64,000 nucleotides of DNA from Nitratireductor aquimarinus (GCF_046773475.1 NZ_CP177239.1:930001-994000), one strand, 5' to 3'. Counted from the first letter of the stretch, positions 50,076-59,214 are shown. A program made the numbers and translations. Notes: generated from the letters alone by a model not told the origin.

Positions 50076-51104
50076 ATGCGCGCACTTCAACTCGTCGCCG
50101 ACCGCAAGCTTGAAACCGTCGATCTTGCGCCGCCCCCCGCTCCCGGACAGGGAGAAGTGACGCTGAAGATCCGCGCCGTCGCGCTCAACCACATCGATGT
50201 CTGGGGCTGGCGCGGCATGGCGTTCGCCAAGCGCAAGATGCCGCTCGTGGTCGGTGCGGAAGCCTCCGGCGTGGTCGAGACGGTCGGCCCCGGCGTGAGC
50301 AACCTGCTCCCCGGCCAGCTCGTCTCCATCTACGGCGCGCGCACCTGCGGCCTCTGCCGCCCCTGCCGCGAAGGCCGTGACAATCTGTGTGAGCACGTCT
50401 CCGGCGTTCATGGCTTCCATCTCGATGGTTTTGCGCAGGAAAAGATCAACCTGCCGGCCCGCCTCCTCGTCCCCGCGCCGCCCGGCGTCGACGAGATCGG
50501 CGCAGCCGTCGCACCCGTCACCTTCGGCACGGTCGAGCACATGCTGTTCGACAATGCGAAGCTTGAGCCCGGCGAGACGATCCTCGTCCAGGCCGGCGGC
50601 TCCGGCATCGGCACCGCCGCCATCCAGCTTGCCAAAAGCATGGGCTGCACCGTCATCACCACGGTCGGCTCCGACGACAAGATGGAGAAAGCCCGCGCAC
50701 TCGGCGCGGATCACGTCATCAACTACCGCGAAGACCGTTTCGAGGGCGTGGTGCGCAAGATCACGAAGAAGCGCGGCGTCGACGTGGTGTTCGAGCATGT
50801 GGGCGCAGACACCTGGGCAGGCTCGCTTCTGTGCATGAAGCGCGGCGGCCGTCTCGTCACCTGCGGCTCCACCTCCGGCGTCTCCACCAACATGAACCTG
50901 ATGCAGCTCTTCCAGCAGCAGCTCAAGATCTTCGGTTCCTTCGGCTGCCGCATGGAAAACATGGCCGACGCCATGCAGAAGATGGCGCGCGGGCTGGCTT
51001 CGCCGGTCATCGACACCGAAGTGAGCTTCGACGACATCGACAAGGCGCTTGCCCGCATGGAAGGCCGCGACGTGTTCGGCAAGATCATCCTGCGCGTCGA
51101 CTGA
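50076..51104 (+). CDS. Zinc-binding MDR dehydrogenase of the VLCFA cluster (AdhXL)
   Basis: A 342-residue medium-chain dehydrogenase. It has the GxxxxGxV core GAEASGVVETVG, the structural zinc cysteines in CGLCRPCREGRDNLCEH (four Cys) and the NADPH-binding GGSGIGTAA near residue 176. In Rhizobiales a gene of this type regularly sits between fabF1XL and lpxXL. Its job there may be enoyl reduction or making the (omega-1)-hydroxy or keto form of the long chain. Two ATGs lie side by side; 50076 has the better distance from GGAAG. lpxXL follows after ten bases. Confidence 0.85.
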   Translation: MRALQLVADRKLETVDLAPPPAPGQGEVTLKIRAVALNHIDVWGWRGMAFAKRKMPLVVGAEASGVVETVGPGVSNLLPGQLVSIYGARTCGLCRPCREGRDNLCEHVSGVHGFHLDGFAQEKINLPARLLVPAPPGVDEIGAAVAPVTFGTVEHMLFDNAKLEPGETILVQAGGSGIGTAAIQLAKSMGCTVITTVGSDDKMEKARALGADHVINYREDRFEGVVRKITKKRGVDVVFEHVGADTWAGSLLCMKRGGRLVTCGSTSGVSTNMNLMQLFQQQLKIFGSFGCRMENMADAMQKMARGLASPVIDTEVSFDDIDKALARMEGRDVFGKIILRVD

Positions 51105-51114
51105 TCCATCCAGC

Positions 51115-52035
51115 ATGAAGCGCTTTCTTTTCCTTCTCGGCAGGCGTCTGAAGACGCTGGAATACTGGCTGACCGCCAAACTGGTGATCGGCGTTCTGGC
51201 GCTGCTGCGCCGCCTGCCGCCTGAAAAGGCGCTCAATCTGGCAGACCGGGTCGCGCGCACATTCGGCCCGAAGGTCGGACGGCATCGCCTCGCTGTCGAC
51301 AATCTGCGTCAGGCCTATCCCGAAAAGAGCGACGCCGAGATCGAAACCATTGCCCGCGACATGTGGGGCAACATGGCGCGGCTCGCCGTCGAATACGTGT
51401 TTCTCGACAAGCTGTTCGATTTCGACCCGGAAGCCGAGACGCCCGGCCGCGTCGAAGTGGAAGGCGTGGAGATCTTCAAGCGGCTGCGCGAGGAAAAGGG
51501 TGTCCCGCACATCTTCTTCACCGGCCATATGGGCAATTTCGAGTTCCTGCCCATTGCCGCAGCCCGCTTCGATCTGACCACCACCTCGCTCTTTCGTCCG
51601 CCAAACAACCCGTTTGTCGCCGACTACATTCTCGAGACCCGGCGCAGCGCCATGGGCGGGCTCGTGCCCTCTCAGGCCGGTGCGGCCCTCCAGCTTGCCC
51701 GCGTTCTCGATGATGGCGGCAATATCGGCGTTCTGGTCGATCAGAAATTCCGCAAGGGGGTGAAGACCCGCTTCTTCGGCCGTGAATGCCGCACCAATCC
51801 GCTGCTCGCAAAGCTCGCGCGGCAGTATGAGTGCGATGTCTACCCGGCGCGCTGCAAGCGTCTGCCCGGCGGCCGCTACCGCCTGATCGTGGAAGACAAG
51901 GTCGCCCTGCCCCGCAACGCCGACGGCGTCATCGACATCGAGGCCAGCGCCCAGATGCTCAACGACGTGGTCGAACGCTGGGTGCGCGAAGACCCCGGCC
52001 AGTGGATGTGGTTCCACAAACGCTGGCAGATGTAG
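51115..52035 (+). CDS. lpxXL: Lipid A acyltransferase LpxXL
   Basis: A 306-residue inner-membrane acyltransferase of the LpxL/HtrB family. An N-terminal membrane helix lies near residues 20-38. The catalytic HX4E motif is HMGNFE near residue 140. Other family blocks are LFRPPNNP and GVLVDQKFRKGVKTRFFG. LpxXL transfers the very-long-chain acyl group from AcpXL to lipid A. It is the last gene of the cluster and starts ten bases after the dehydrogenase gene. A hairpin and a short tandem repeat follow its stop. Confidence 0.93.
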   Translation: MKRFLFLLGRRLKTLEYWLTAKLVIGVLALLRRLPPEKALNLADRVARTFGPKVGRHRLAVDNLRQAYPEKSDAEIETIARDMWGNMARLAVEYVFLDKLFDFDPEAETPGRVEVEGVEIFKRLREEKGVPHIFFTGHMGNFEFLPIAAARFDLTTTSLFRPPNNPFVADYILETRRSAMGGLVPSQAGAALQLARVLDDGGNIGVLVDQKFRKGVKTRFFGRECRTNPLLAKLARQYECDVYPARCKRLPGGRYRLIVEDKVALPRNADGVIDIEASAQMLNDVVERWVREDPGQWMWFHKRWQM

Positions 52036-52036
52036 C

Positions 52037-52056
52037 GGAAGCGCGCCTGCGCTTCC
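52037..52056 (+). terminator. Hairpin just after lpxXL
   Basis: GGAAGCGC (52037-52044) pairs with GCGCTTCC (52049-52056), an 8-base-pair stem with a four-base loop that starts two bases after the lpxXL stop. There is no T-run; the following sequence is a C/G/T tandem repeat. It may mark the 3' end of the acpXL transcript. Confidence 0.45.
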
Positions 52057-52090
52057 CCGTCATCCCCGTCAGCCCCGTAATCCCCGTCAG
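52055..52090. repeat. Four tandem copies of a 9-base unit
   Basis: CCCCGTCAT, CCCCGTCAG, CCCCGTAAT and CCCCGTCAG follow each other at 52055-52090, with a fifth partial unit TCCGTCACG after them. The array covers the gap between convergent lpxXL and the L,D-transpeptidase gene and includes the stop codon of the latter. It is a small slippage-prone minisatellite. Confidence 0.85.
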
Positions 52091-52518
52091 TCCGTCACGA
52101 CGATTCGCGTGTTGCCCGGTCCGATCTTCTTCACCAGCGCGTAGAGCCGCTTCGCATTTGTTGTGTGCAACCGCACACAGCCATGCGAGGCCGGACTTCC
52201 CAGCCTGGAGACGGCATTGGTGCCGTGGATGGCATAACCGCCATAATAGAAGATCGAATAGGGCATGGGCGACATGTTGTATTTGCGCGAATGCCACATC
52301 TTGTGCATGCGCTTTGGTCTCCACTGACCGCGCGGGGTCACATAACCGCGCCGCGCCGTGGAAACACGCCAGCGATGCAGGACACGTCCGCGATGCATCA
52401 CCGTCATGGTCTGCTTGGATACACTGACCTTAGCCACCAGGCTTGCAGCGAAGCTTTGGTCCACGCCGCCAGAAAGAATCATGCCTGCAATGGCTACAGC
52501 AAAGAAAAATCGTTTCAT
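52087..52518 (-). CDS. L,D-transpeptidase (YkuD domain)
   Basis: A 143-residue exported enzyme. The signal peptide covers about residues 1-24 (SFAAS). The YkuD catalytic signature is YAIHGTNAVSRLGSPASHGCVRL, with His near residue 97 and nucleophilic Cys in SHGCVR. It forms 3-3 peptidoglycan cross-links or attaches proteins to peptidoglycan. It has only the catalytic domain, with no LysM or peptidoglycan-binding part. It is transcribed leftward, convergent with lpxXL, and the tandem 9-base array runs over its last codons. Confidence 0.9.
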   Translation of the reverse strand: MKRFFFAVAIAGMILSGGVDQSFAASLVAKVSVSKQTMTVMHRGRVLHRWRVSTARRGYVTPRGQWRPKRMHKMWHSRKYNMSPMPYSIFYYGGYAIHGTNAVSRLGSPASHGCVRLHTTNAKRLYALVKKIGPGNTRIVVTD

Positions 52519-52707
52519 GAGCGCCCCCCGCTACATGTGTGAAGTTTCTACCCGTAGTCTTGAGAAGCTTAGCTTCAAAACATAACGAAACCCCAAACTT
52601 CCCGATTAAAATTGAACTACACGCCCGCGTAACGTGCAAGTTCCGGGGCTTCACAATCGCGTGCGAAGCATCTTGCCAAGCCGCTTTCGTATCGCTCTAT
52701 TGCTCGC

Positions 52708-53991
52708 ATGAATGAACAGCTTGCCTTAGCCGTACGACGCAGGACGGAAGAACTCGTCGCCCTCACCATCGATCTGATCCGCTTCCCGACGGTCAACCCG
52801 CCGGGAGACGCCTACACGCCCTGCTGCGAGTACATCGCACGCCGTCTCAAGGCGAAGGGATTTGCCACCCAGTTCATCCGGGGCGTCGGCGCGCCGGGTG
52901 ATTCCGACCGTTATCCGCGCACCAATGTGGTCGCCCGCCGCGAGGGCCGCAGCCCCGGTGCGACCGTGCATTTCAATTCCCATATCGACGTGGTGGAAGC
53001 CGGCGAAGGCTGGACGCTTGATCCCTATGCGGGCGTGGTTCGCGACGGCAAGGTGTTCGGTCGCGGCGCATGTGACATGAAGGGCGGCCTTGCCGCTTCC
53101 ATCATCGCCGCAGAAGCCTTTCTGGAAATCTATCCGGATTTCCCCGGCGCCATCGAGATTTCCGGCACGGCTGACGAAGAGTCCGGCGGTTTTGGCGGCG
53201 TTGCCTATCTGGCCCGCGAAGGCTTCTTCTCCAAGCCCCGCGTCGATCACGTGATCATTCCCGAGCCGCTCAACAAGGACCGCATCTGCCTGGGCCATCG
53301 CGGCGTCTGGTGGGCGGAGATCGAAACCCACGGCGCAATCGCCCATGGGGCAATGCCGTTCCTCGGCGATTCGGCCATCCGCCACATGGGCGCCCTGCTT
53401 CACGCCTTCGAGGAGGAGCTTTTCCCCGCACTCGACGCCAAGCAGACCCGCATGCCCGTCGTGCCGGAGGGCGCGCGCCGTTCGACCCTCAACATCAATT
53501 CGGTCCATGGCGGCCAGACGGAGGATTTCTTCCCCGGCCTGCCCTCACCCAATGTCGCCGATTCGTGCCGCATGGTGCTCGACCGCCGCTTCCTCATCGA
53601 GGAGGACATTTCCGAGGTGAAGGGCGAAGTCGTCTCGATCCTCGAACGCCTGAAGCAGGAACGGCCGAAATTCGACTATTCCATGCGCGACCTGATGGAA
53701 GTGCTGCCGCTGATGACCGAGGAAGACGCGCCCGTACCCAGCGCCATCGCCGCCGGCATTCGCGAAGTGTTCGGCAAGGAGCCGGAATATGTCATTTCGC
53801 CCGGCACCTATGACCAGAAGCACATTTCGCGCATCGGCCATCTGCATGACTGCGTTGCCTATGGCCCCGGCATTCTCGATCTGGCGCACCAGCCGGACGA
53901 GTGGGTCGGCATCGAGGACATGGTGCAGTCGGCCACCGTCATGGCCATGAGCCTTGACGTGCTTTTGCGCGGTGTCACACCGCCGAAATAA
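52708..53991 (+). CDS. ArgE/DapE-family M20 hydrolase
   Basis: A 427-residue zinc-dependent amidohydrolase. Metal and catalytic blocks are NSHIDVVEAGEGW (His, Asp) near residue 92, GRGACDMKGG near 117, the EE pair in GTADEESGGFGG near 154 and IIPEPL near 186. The FAQLPHDCVAYGP-like end (HLHDCVAYGPG) carries the last His. It is longer than ArgE and DapE, like the ArgE/DapE-related deacylase group that removes acyl or carbamoyl groups from amino acids. It is followed in the same direction after 82 bases by a peptide-type ABC importer, so its substrate is probably imported by that system. No clear ribosome binding site is seen. Confidence 0.85.
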   Translation: MNEQLALAVRRRTEELVALTIDLIRFPTVNPPGDAYTPCCEYIARRLKAKGFATQFIRGVGAPGDSDRYPRTNVVARREGRSPGATVHFNSHIDVVEAGEGWTLDPYAGVVRDGKVFGRGACDMKGGLAASIIAAEAFLEIYPDFPGAIEISGTADEESGGFGGVAYLAREGFFSKPRVDHVIIPEPLNKDRICLGHRGVWWAEIETHGAIAHGAMPFLGDSAIRHMGALLHAFEEELFPALDAKQTRMPVVPEGARRSTLNINSVHGGQTEDFFPGLPSPNVADSCRMVLDRRFLIEEDISEVKGEVVSILERLKQERPKFDYSMRDLMEVLPLMTEEDAPVPSAIAAGIREVFGKEPEYVISPGTYDQKHISRIGHLHDCVAYGPGILDLAHQPDEWVGIEDMVQSATVMAMSLDVLLRGVTPPK

Positions 53992-54073
53992 CCCCTTCCA
54001 AAACACGCGATTTACACGTGCCCTGAATCGCGCTTCAATCCATAAAAATGACACGGCCCTGCGGGAGAGACAC

Positions 54074-55555
54074 ATGAAAACCATCAAGTCCATCATTGGC
54101 GGAGCCGCGCTGTTATTGGCAGCGGGCACCGCTGCATTTGCAGCACGCACCGACCTCGTCATCGGCGTGGTTCTTGAACCGCCGCATCTCGACCCGACCG
54201 CCAGCGCTGCTGCCGCCATTGACGAAATCCTCTACGCCAATCTCTTTCAGGGTCTGACCCGCATCGGCCGCAATGGCGAAGTGCTTCCCGCACTGGCCGA
54301 AAGCTGGACCGTTTCCGACGACGGCAAGGTCTACACGTTCAACCTGCGTTCGGGCGTCACCTTCCATGACGGCACCGCGTTCGACGCCGAGGACGTCAAG
54401 TTCACGCTCGACCGTGCACGCGCCGACGATTCGACCAATGCGCAGAAGCAGCTTTTCGCCGCCATCGACACGGTCGAGGTGGTGGACCCGGCCACCGTCA
54501 AGGTCACGCTGAAATCCCCGCAGGGCTCATTCCTCTACAATCTGGGCTGGGGCGACGCCGTCATGGTCGCGCCCGAAACGGCTGACGGGAACAAGGAGAA
54601 GCCGGTCGGCACCGGCCCGTTCAAGTTCGGCAACTGGGCCAAGGGCTCTTCCATCACCCTCGTCAAAAACCCGGATTACTGGGGCGAGCCCGTCGCGCTG
54701 GAGAAAGCCGAGTTCCGCGTCGTTCCGGATGCCGCAGCCGCCATTCCCGCCCTCTTATCGGGCGATGTGCAGGCATTCCCGCAGATGCCCGCCGGCGATG
54801 CGCTCATCCAGATCGAGAGCGATCCGCGTTTCGTCGTCGCCATCGGCGCCACCGAGGGCGAGACCATCCTGTCGACCAACAACGGCAAAGAGCCCTTCAA
54901 CGACATTCGCGTGCGTCAGGCCATCGCCCACGCCCTCAACCGCGAAGACATCATCGCCGGCAATGGCTCCGGCTATGGCACGCCCATCGGTTCGCATTTC
55001 TCGCCGGCCAACGAGGCCTATGTCGATCTGACCGAAACCTACGCCTACGATCCGGCAAAGGCGAAGGAACTGCTTGCCGAAGCGGGCTACCCGGATGGCT
55101 TCAAGGCAACGCTGAAACTGCCGCCGCCGGCCTATGCGCGCGATGGCGGCCAGATCGTCGCTTCGCAGCTTCGCCAGGTCGGCATCGATCTGGAAATCAT
55201 CCCCGTCGAGTGGGCCCAGTGGCTGGAACAGGTCTTCAAGAACAAGGACTACGACCTGACCATCATCTCCCACACGGAGCCGAACGACATCAACATTTAC
55301 GCCCGTGACGACTATTACTTCGATTACAACAATCCGGCCTTCAAGGAGGTCATGAACACGCTCGAAGCCACCGCCGATCCGGCACGGCGTGTCGAGCTGT
55401 ACAAGACCGCGCAGAAGATCATCGCCGAAGATGCGGTGAACGGCTTCCTGTTCCAGCTTCCCAAGATCGGTGTCTGGGACGCCAAGCTCGAAGGCATGTG
55501 GGAGAACTCTCCCATTCAGGCAAACGACCTGACCGACGTGAAGTGGGCTGACTGA
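54074..55555 (+). CDS. Peptide-type ABC transporter substrate-binding protein (family 5)
   Basis: A 493-residue periplasmic receptor of the DppA/OppA family. The signal peptide covers about residues 1-23 (LLLAAGTAAFAAR). The SBP_bac_5 blocks LEPPHLDPTASAAAAIDEILYANLFQGLTRIG and LAESWTVSDDGKVYTFNLRSGVTFHDGTAFDAEDVKFTLDRA are clear. The ATG at 54074 starts the signal peptide and has GGGAGAGA upstream, which decides it over an in-frame ATG at 53954. It is followed by a GNRA-looped hairpin and the permease genes. The cargo may be a dipeptide or N-acylated amino acid, given the M20 hydrolase gene upstream. Confidence 0.92.
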   Translation: MKTIKSIIGGAALLLAAGTAAFAARTDLVIGVVLEPPHLDPTASAAAAIDEILYANLFQGLTRIGRNGEVLPALAESWTVSDDGKVYTFNLRSGVTFHDGTAFDAEDVKFTLDRARADDSTNAQKQLFAAIDTVEVVDPATVKVTLKSPQGSFLYNLGWGDAVMVAPETADGNKEKPVGTGPFKFGNWAKGSSITLVKNPDYWGEPVALEKAEFRVVPDAAAAIPALLSGDVQAFPQMPAGDALIQIESDPRFVVAIGATEGETILSTNNGKEPFNDIRVRQAIAHALNREDIIAGNGSGYGTPIGSHFSPANEAYVDLTETYAYDPAKAKELLAEAGYPDGFKATLKLPPPAYARDGGQIVASQLRQVGIDLEIIPVEWAQWLEQVFKNKDYDLTIISHTEPNDINIYARDDYYFDYNNPAFKEVMNTLEATADPARRVELYKTAQKIIAEDAVNGFLFQLPKIGVWDAKLEGMWENSPIQANDLTDVKWAD

Positions 55556-55566
55556 ACCTTCATGAA

Positions 55567-55601
55567 CCGCCCTGCCGTCCGCGTGAGCGGGCGGCGGGCG
55601 G
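55567..55601 (+). other. Intercistronic hairpin with GTGA tetraloop after the binding-protein gene
   Basis: A long GC-rich stem with two G-T pairs joins 55571-55582 to 55587-55598 around a GTGA loop (a GNRA-type tetraloop); three more pairs can form beyond a one-base bulge, reaching 55567 and 55601. There is no T-run after it. It lies between the binding-protein gene and the first permease gene, the same position as the hairpins in the tct and sugar operons. Confidence 0.6.
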
Positions 55602-55637
55602 GCTGCAATCATATGGATAGGTTCTGACCCCGGACTC

Positions 55638-56585
55638 ATGCTCGTCTATCTTCTCAAGCGCATTGCCATTGGCCTCGCCACGCTGCTCGTGGCGTCCGCC
55701 GTGGTGTTCTCCGTCCTGGAAATCATTCCCGGCGACCCGGCCCTCTTGATGCTCGGCATGAACGCCGAGCCCGACACGCTCGCCGCCCTGCGCGAGCAGA
55801 TGGGCCTCAACCAGCCGGTTTTCCTGCGCTATCTCGACTGGGTGTCGGGTCTCGCCGTCGGTGATTTCGGCACGTCCTACACCTATTCCTCGCCGGTTCT
55901 GGAGCTGATCGGCGAGCGCGTCATGGTCTCCCTGCCGCTCGCTCTCATCTCGTTATTCCTGTCCACCGTCATCGCGCTGCCCGTCGGCATTTTCGCTGCC
56001 GCCCGCCGCGGCAAGCCCGCCGACACCATCACCATGGGGGCGGCGCAGGTGGGTGTCGCCATCCCCAATTTCTGGTTCGCGCTGCTCCTGATCTACCTGT
56101 TCGCCGTCTGGCTCCGCCTTGTGCCCGCCGGCGGCTTTCCCGGCTGGGATGCGGGCATCTGGGCCGGTCTCAAGGCACTCATCCTGCCGGCCATCGCGCT
56201 GGCGCTGCCGCAGGCGGCCATCCTTGCCCGCGTCACCCGTTCGGCCATGCTCGAAGTGCTGGGCGAGGATTACATCCGCACCGCCCGCGCCAAGGGCATG
56301 CCGCGCCGCATCGTTCTGTGGCACCACGCGCTGCGCAATGCGCTGATCCCGGTGCTCACCATTCTCGGCCTGCAATTCGCCTTCCTGCTCGCCGGCACCA
56401 TCATCATCGAGAACGTGTTCTACCTGCCGGGTCTTGGCCGTCTCGTTTTTCAGGCCATCACCCAACGCGATCTCATCGTCGTTGAAGGCGTGGTGATGCT
56501 GCTCGTCGCCACGGTGATCATCGTCAACATTCTCGTCGATATCGGCTACGCCATCGTCGATCCGCGCCTGAGGACACGCCGATGA
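55638..56585 (+). CDS. Peptide-type ABC transporter permease, DppB-like
   Basis: A 315-residue permease with six helices. The N-terminal MLVYLLKRIAIGLATLLVAS start, the GLNQPVFLRYLDWVSGLAVGDFG block and the EAA-type loop YIRTARAKGMPRRIVLWHHALRNALIPVL are diagnostic of the DppB/OppB group. It forms the pore with the permease encoded next, overlapping its gene by four bases (ATGA). The 82-base gap before it contains the tetraloop hairpin. Confidence 0.93.
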   Translation: MLVYLLKRIAIGLATLLVASAVVFSVLEIIPGDPALLMLGMNAEPDTLAALREQMGLNQPVFLRYLDWVSGLAVGDFGTSYTYSSPVLELIGERVMVSLPLALISLFLSTVIALPVGIFAAARRGKPADTITMGAAQVGVAIPNFWFALLLIYLFAVWLRLVPAGGFPGWDAGIWAGLKALILPAIALALPQAAILARVTRSAMLEVLGEDYIRTARAKGMPRRIVLWHHALRNALIPVLTILGLQFAFLLAGTIIIENVFYLPGLGRLVFQAITQRDLIVVEGVVMLLVATVIIVNILVDIGYAIVDPRLRTRR

Positions 56586-57454
56586 GCCAGGACGCAAGCA
56601 TGCCCCCCGCACCGCCGCAGAACCATTTCCTGCAAATGGCGCTCGCCAACCGTTCCTTCATGATCGGCCTTTTCATAACGCTGATCATCACCGGAATGGC
56701 GCTCCTGTCCTTTGTCTGGACGCCCTACGACATTACCCATCTGGTGGTCTCCGACCGCATGCAGGGCCTGTCATGGGCGCATCCGCTGGGCACCGACCAC
56801 CTTGGCCGCGACATCCTTTCCATGATCATGATCGGCGCGCGCAACTCCATCGCCGTGGCCATTGTCGCCGTTGGCATCGGCATGGGCGTCGGCGTGCCGC
56901 TCGGCTGCTGGGCAGCCGCGCGTGGCGGCGTGGTCGATGAAGTCCTGATGCGCTTCAACGATCTGGTCTTCGCCTTCCCGGCCCTTCTCTCGGCCATCAT
57001 GATCACCGCCATTTTCGGCCCCGGCGCGATCAACGCCATCATCGCCATCGGCATTTTCAACGTTCCGGTCTTTGCCCGCGTGGCGCGCGCCGGCGCGCTC
57101 TCCATCTGGCCGCGCGAGTTCATTCTGGCAGCCCGCGCCGCCGGCAAGAACAGGGTGCTCATCACCATCGAGCACATCCTGCCCAACATCGTCGCGCTGC
57201 TCCTCGTTCAGGGCACCATCCAGTTTGCGCTTGGCATTCTGGCCGAGGCGGGCCTGTCCTATCTGGGGCTTGGCACGCAACCGCCCATGCCCTCCTGGGG
57301 GCGCATGCTGTTCGAGGCGCAGACCCGCATGATGATCGCCCCCCATCTGGCCATCTTCCCCGGCCTCGCCATCGTCATCACCGTGCTCGGTCTCAACCTG
57401 CTCGGCGACGGCCTGCGCGACCTTCTCGACCCAAGGCTGAGGCGCGAGCGATGA
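56582..57454 (+). CDS. Peptide-type ABC transporter permease, DppC-like
   Basis: A 290-residue permease. An N-terminal cytoplasmic tail precedes the first helix at about residues 24-44. The HPLGTDHLGRDILSMIMIGARNSIAVAIV block and the EAA-type loop FILAARAAGKNRVLITIEHILPNIVALL are typical of DppC/OppC. Both neighbouring genes overlap it by four bases, so the three membrane and ATPase subunits are translated in a coupled way. Confidence 0.93.
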   Translation: MSQDASMPPAPPQNHFLQMALANRSFMIGLFITLIITGMALLSFVWTPYDITHLVVSDRMQGLSWAHPLGTDHLGRDILSMIMIGARNSIAVAIVAVGIGMGVGVPLGCWAAARGGVVDEVLMRFNDLVFAFPALLSAIMITAIFGPGAINAIIAIGIFNVPVFARVARAGALSIWPREFILAARAAGKNRVLITIEHILPNIVALLLVQGTIQFALGILAEAGLSYLGLGTQPPMPSWGRMLFEAQTRMMIAPHLAIFPGLAIVITVLGLNLLGDGLRDLLDPRLRRER

Positions 57455-59085
57455 GCCTGCTTGAAATAGAAAACCTGTCCCTTTCCATCGCCGGCCACCC
57501 GGTTCTGAAGGATGTCGACCTTCAGATCGCTCCCGGCGAAGTGCTCGGCGTCGTCGGCGAATCCGGTTCCGGCAAATCCATGAGCGCCCTCACCGTGATG
57601 CAGCTCCTGCCGGAGCTCACCCGCGCTCAAGGCCGCGTCACCTTTGACGGGATCGACATTCTCGCCGCCCCCGAAGAGGCCATGTGCCGCCTTCGCGGCG
57701 ATGATCTCGGCATGGTCTTTCAGGAGCCCATGACCGCGCTCAACCCGGTCAAGACCATCGGCGAACAGGTGGCCGAGGGCATTCGCTGGCACACCGGCGC
57801 CAACCGTCCGGACGCCGAAGCGCGCGCCCGCGCCATTCTCGACCGTGTCGGCCTGCCCGAGAGCAAGTTTCCGCTCTCGCGCTTTCCTCACGAGCTTTCC
57901 GGCGGCCAGCGCCAGCGCGTCGTCATCGCCATCGCCTGCGCGCTCAAGCCCAAGCTCCTGATCGCCGACGAGCCCACCACCGCGCTCGATGTCGTGCTTC
58001 AGGCGCAGATCCTCGATCTGCTGCGCGACCTGGTGGAAGAAAACCGCATGGGCCTCATGCTCATCTCGCACGATCTGGCCGTCGTCGCCGACATGGCCGA
58101 CCGTGTGACCGTCATGCGCCATGGCGTGGTGATGGAAAGCGGCCCCACGGCCACCGTTCTGCGCGAGCAGAAACACCCCTACACCCGCCAGCTCGCCGAG
58201 GCCTCCACCCATGTGCCGGCCCGCGCCCGCCCGCAGGAAGAGGCCGGGAAGGAGGAGCAGACGCCCCTCCTCAGCGTCTCCAGCGTCACGCGCGACTATC
58301 CCGGTCGCCGCAAGGGGCTTTTCTCCAAGCCGGAACCCTTCCGCGCCGTCGACAATGTCAGTTTTTCGCTGGTTCCCGGCCATGCGGTTGCGCTGGTGGG
58401 ACGTTCAGGGTGCGGAAAGTCGACGCTTGCCCGCATGATCCTTGCGCTCGATCGTCCCACATCCGGCGAAATCCGCCTCGACGGCGAAGCGCTTGGCGGC
58501 AAGAGCGAACATGAACTGCGCCACGCCCGGCGCAACATGCAGGTGGTCTTTCAGGACCCCTATGGCTCGTTCAATCCGCGCCATCAGGTGGAGCGGCTGG
58601 TGGCCGAGCCCCTGCATCTGCTCGACACGAAACCGTCCGTCACCGAACGCCGCGAGCGTGTCGCCGAAGCGCTCGAATCCGTCGGCCTCAAGGCCAGCGA
58701 CATGCAGAAATACCCGCATGAGTTTTCCGGTGGCCAGCGCCAGCGCGTATCCATTGCCCGCGCCATCATCACCCGTCCGAAGCTGATCGTGGCCGACGAG
58801 CCTGTCTCCGCTCTTGACGTGTCGATCCGCGCGCAGATCCTCGACCTGTTCGCCGATCTGAACCAGCGGCTCGATCTCACCTATCTCTTCATCACCCATG
58901 ATCTGACGGTGGCGCGCGCCATCACAGACGAAGTCATGGTCATGCATGACGGGCGCATCGTGGAAAGCGGCCCCACCGCCGCCGTTCTGGAAAACCCGGA
59001 ATCGGAAGCGGCAAAGGCGCTCGTCGCCGCCGCGCCCGATCTGGAACGCGCCATCGCGGCACGGCTCGCCCGGGAGAAGGCCTGA
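57451..59085 (+). CDS. Fused double ATPase of the peptide ABC importer (DppD-DppF type)
   Basis: A 544-residue protein with two complete ABC ATPase units in one chain. The first half (about 1-260) has Walker A GESGSGKSM, signature LSGGQRQR and DEPTTALD. The second half (about 275-530) has GRSGCGKST, FSGGQRQR and DEPVSALD. This is the YejF/GsiA arrangement in which DppD and DppF are joined. It powers the two permeases encoded before it, with a four-base overlap. A stem-loop follows its stop. Confidence 0.94.
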   Translation: MSLLEIENLSLSIAGHPVLKDVDLQIAPGEVLGVVGESGSGKSMSALTVMQLLPELTRAQGRVTFDGIDILAAPEEAMCRLRGDDLGMVFQEPMTALNPVKTIGEQVAEGIRWHTGANRPDAEARARAILDRVGLPESKFPLSRFPHELSGGQRQRVVIAIACALKPKLLIADEPTTALDVVLQAQILDLLRDLVEENRMGLMLISHDLAVVADMADRVTVMRHGVVMESGPTATVLREQKHPYTRQLAEASTHVPARARPQEEAGKEEQTPLLSVSSVTRDYPGRRKGLFSKPEPFRAVDNVSFSLVPGHAVALVGRSGCGKSTLARMILALDRPTSGEIRLDGEALGGKSEHELRHARRNMQVVFQDPYGSFNPRHQVERLVAEPLHLLDTKPSVTERRERVAEALESVGLKASDMQKYPHEFSGGQRQRVSIARAIITRPKLIVADEPVSALDVSIRAQILDLFADLNQRLDLTYLFITHDLTVARAITDEVMVMHDGRIVESGPTAAVLENPESEAAKALVAAAPDLERAIAARLAREKA

Positions 59086-59096
59086 GCCCGGTCATA

Positions 59097-59142
59097 ACGC
59101 CAGACCGACGGCATTGCGCAAGCGCCCGCCCCGGTCTGGCGT
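59097..59142 (+). terminator. Long hairpin after the peptide ABC operon
   Basis: A perfect 11-base-pair stem (ACGCCAGACCG at 59097-59107 with CGGTCTGGCGT at 59132-59142) encloses a 24-base loop that itself contains GCGC-rich self-complementary bases. It starts 12 bases after the ATPase stop codon and is followed by CACATCATC, so there is no T-run. It may protect the 3' end or halt transcription with Rho. Confidence 0.6.
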
Positions 59143-59214
59143 CACATCATCAAACATCAGAGGATTCTCTCTGCCGGCCACATTTTGACCGATCCGAAAC
59201 CGCATCCGGTTTGA

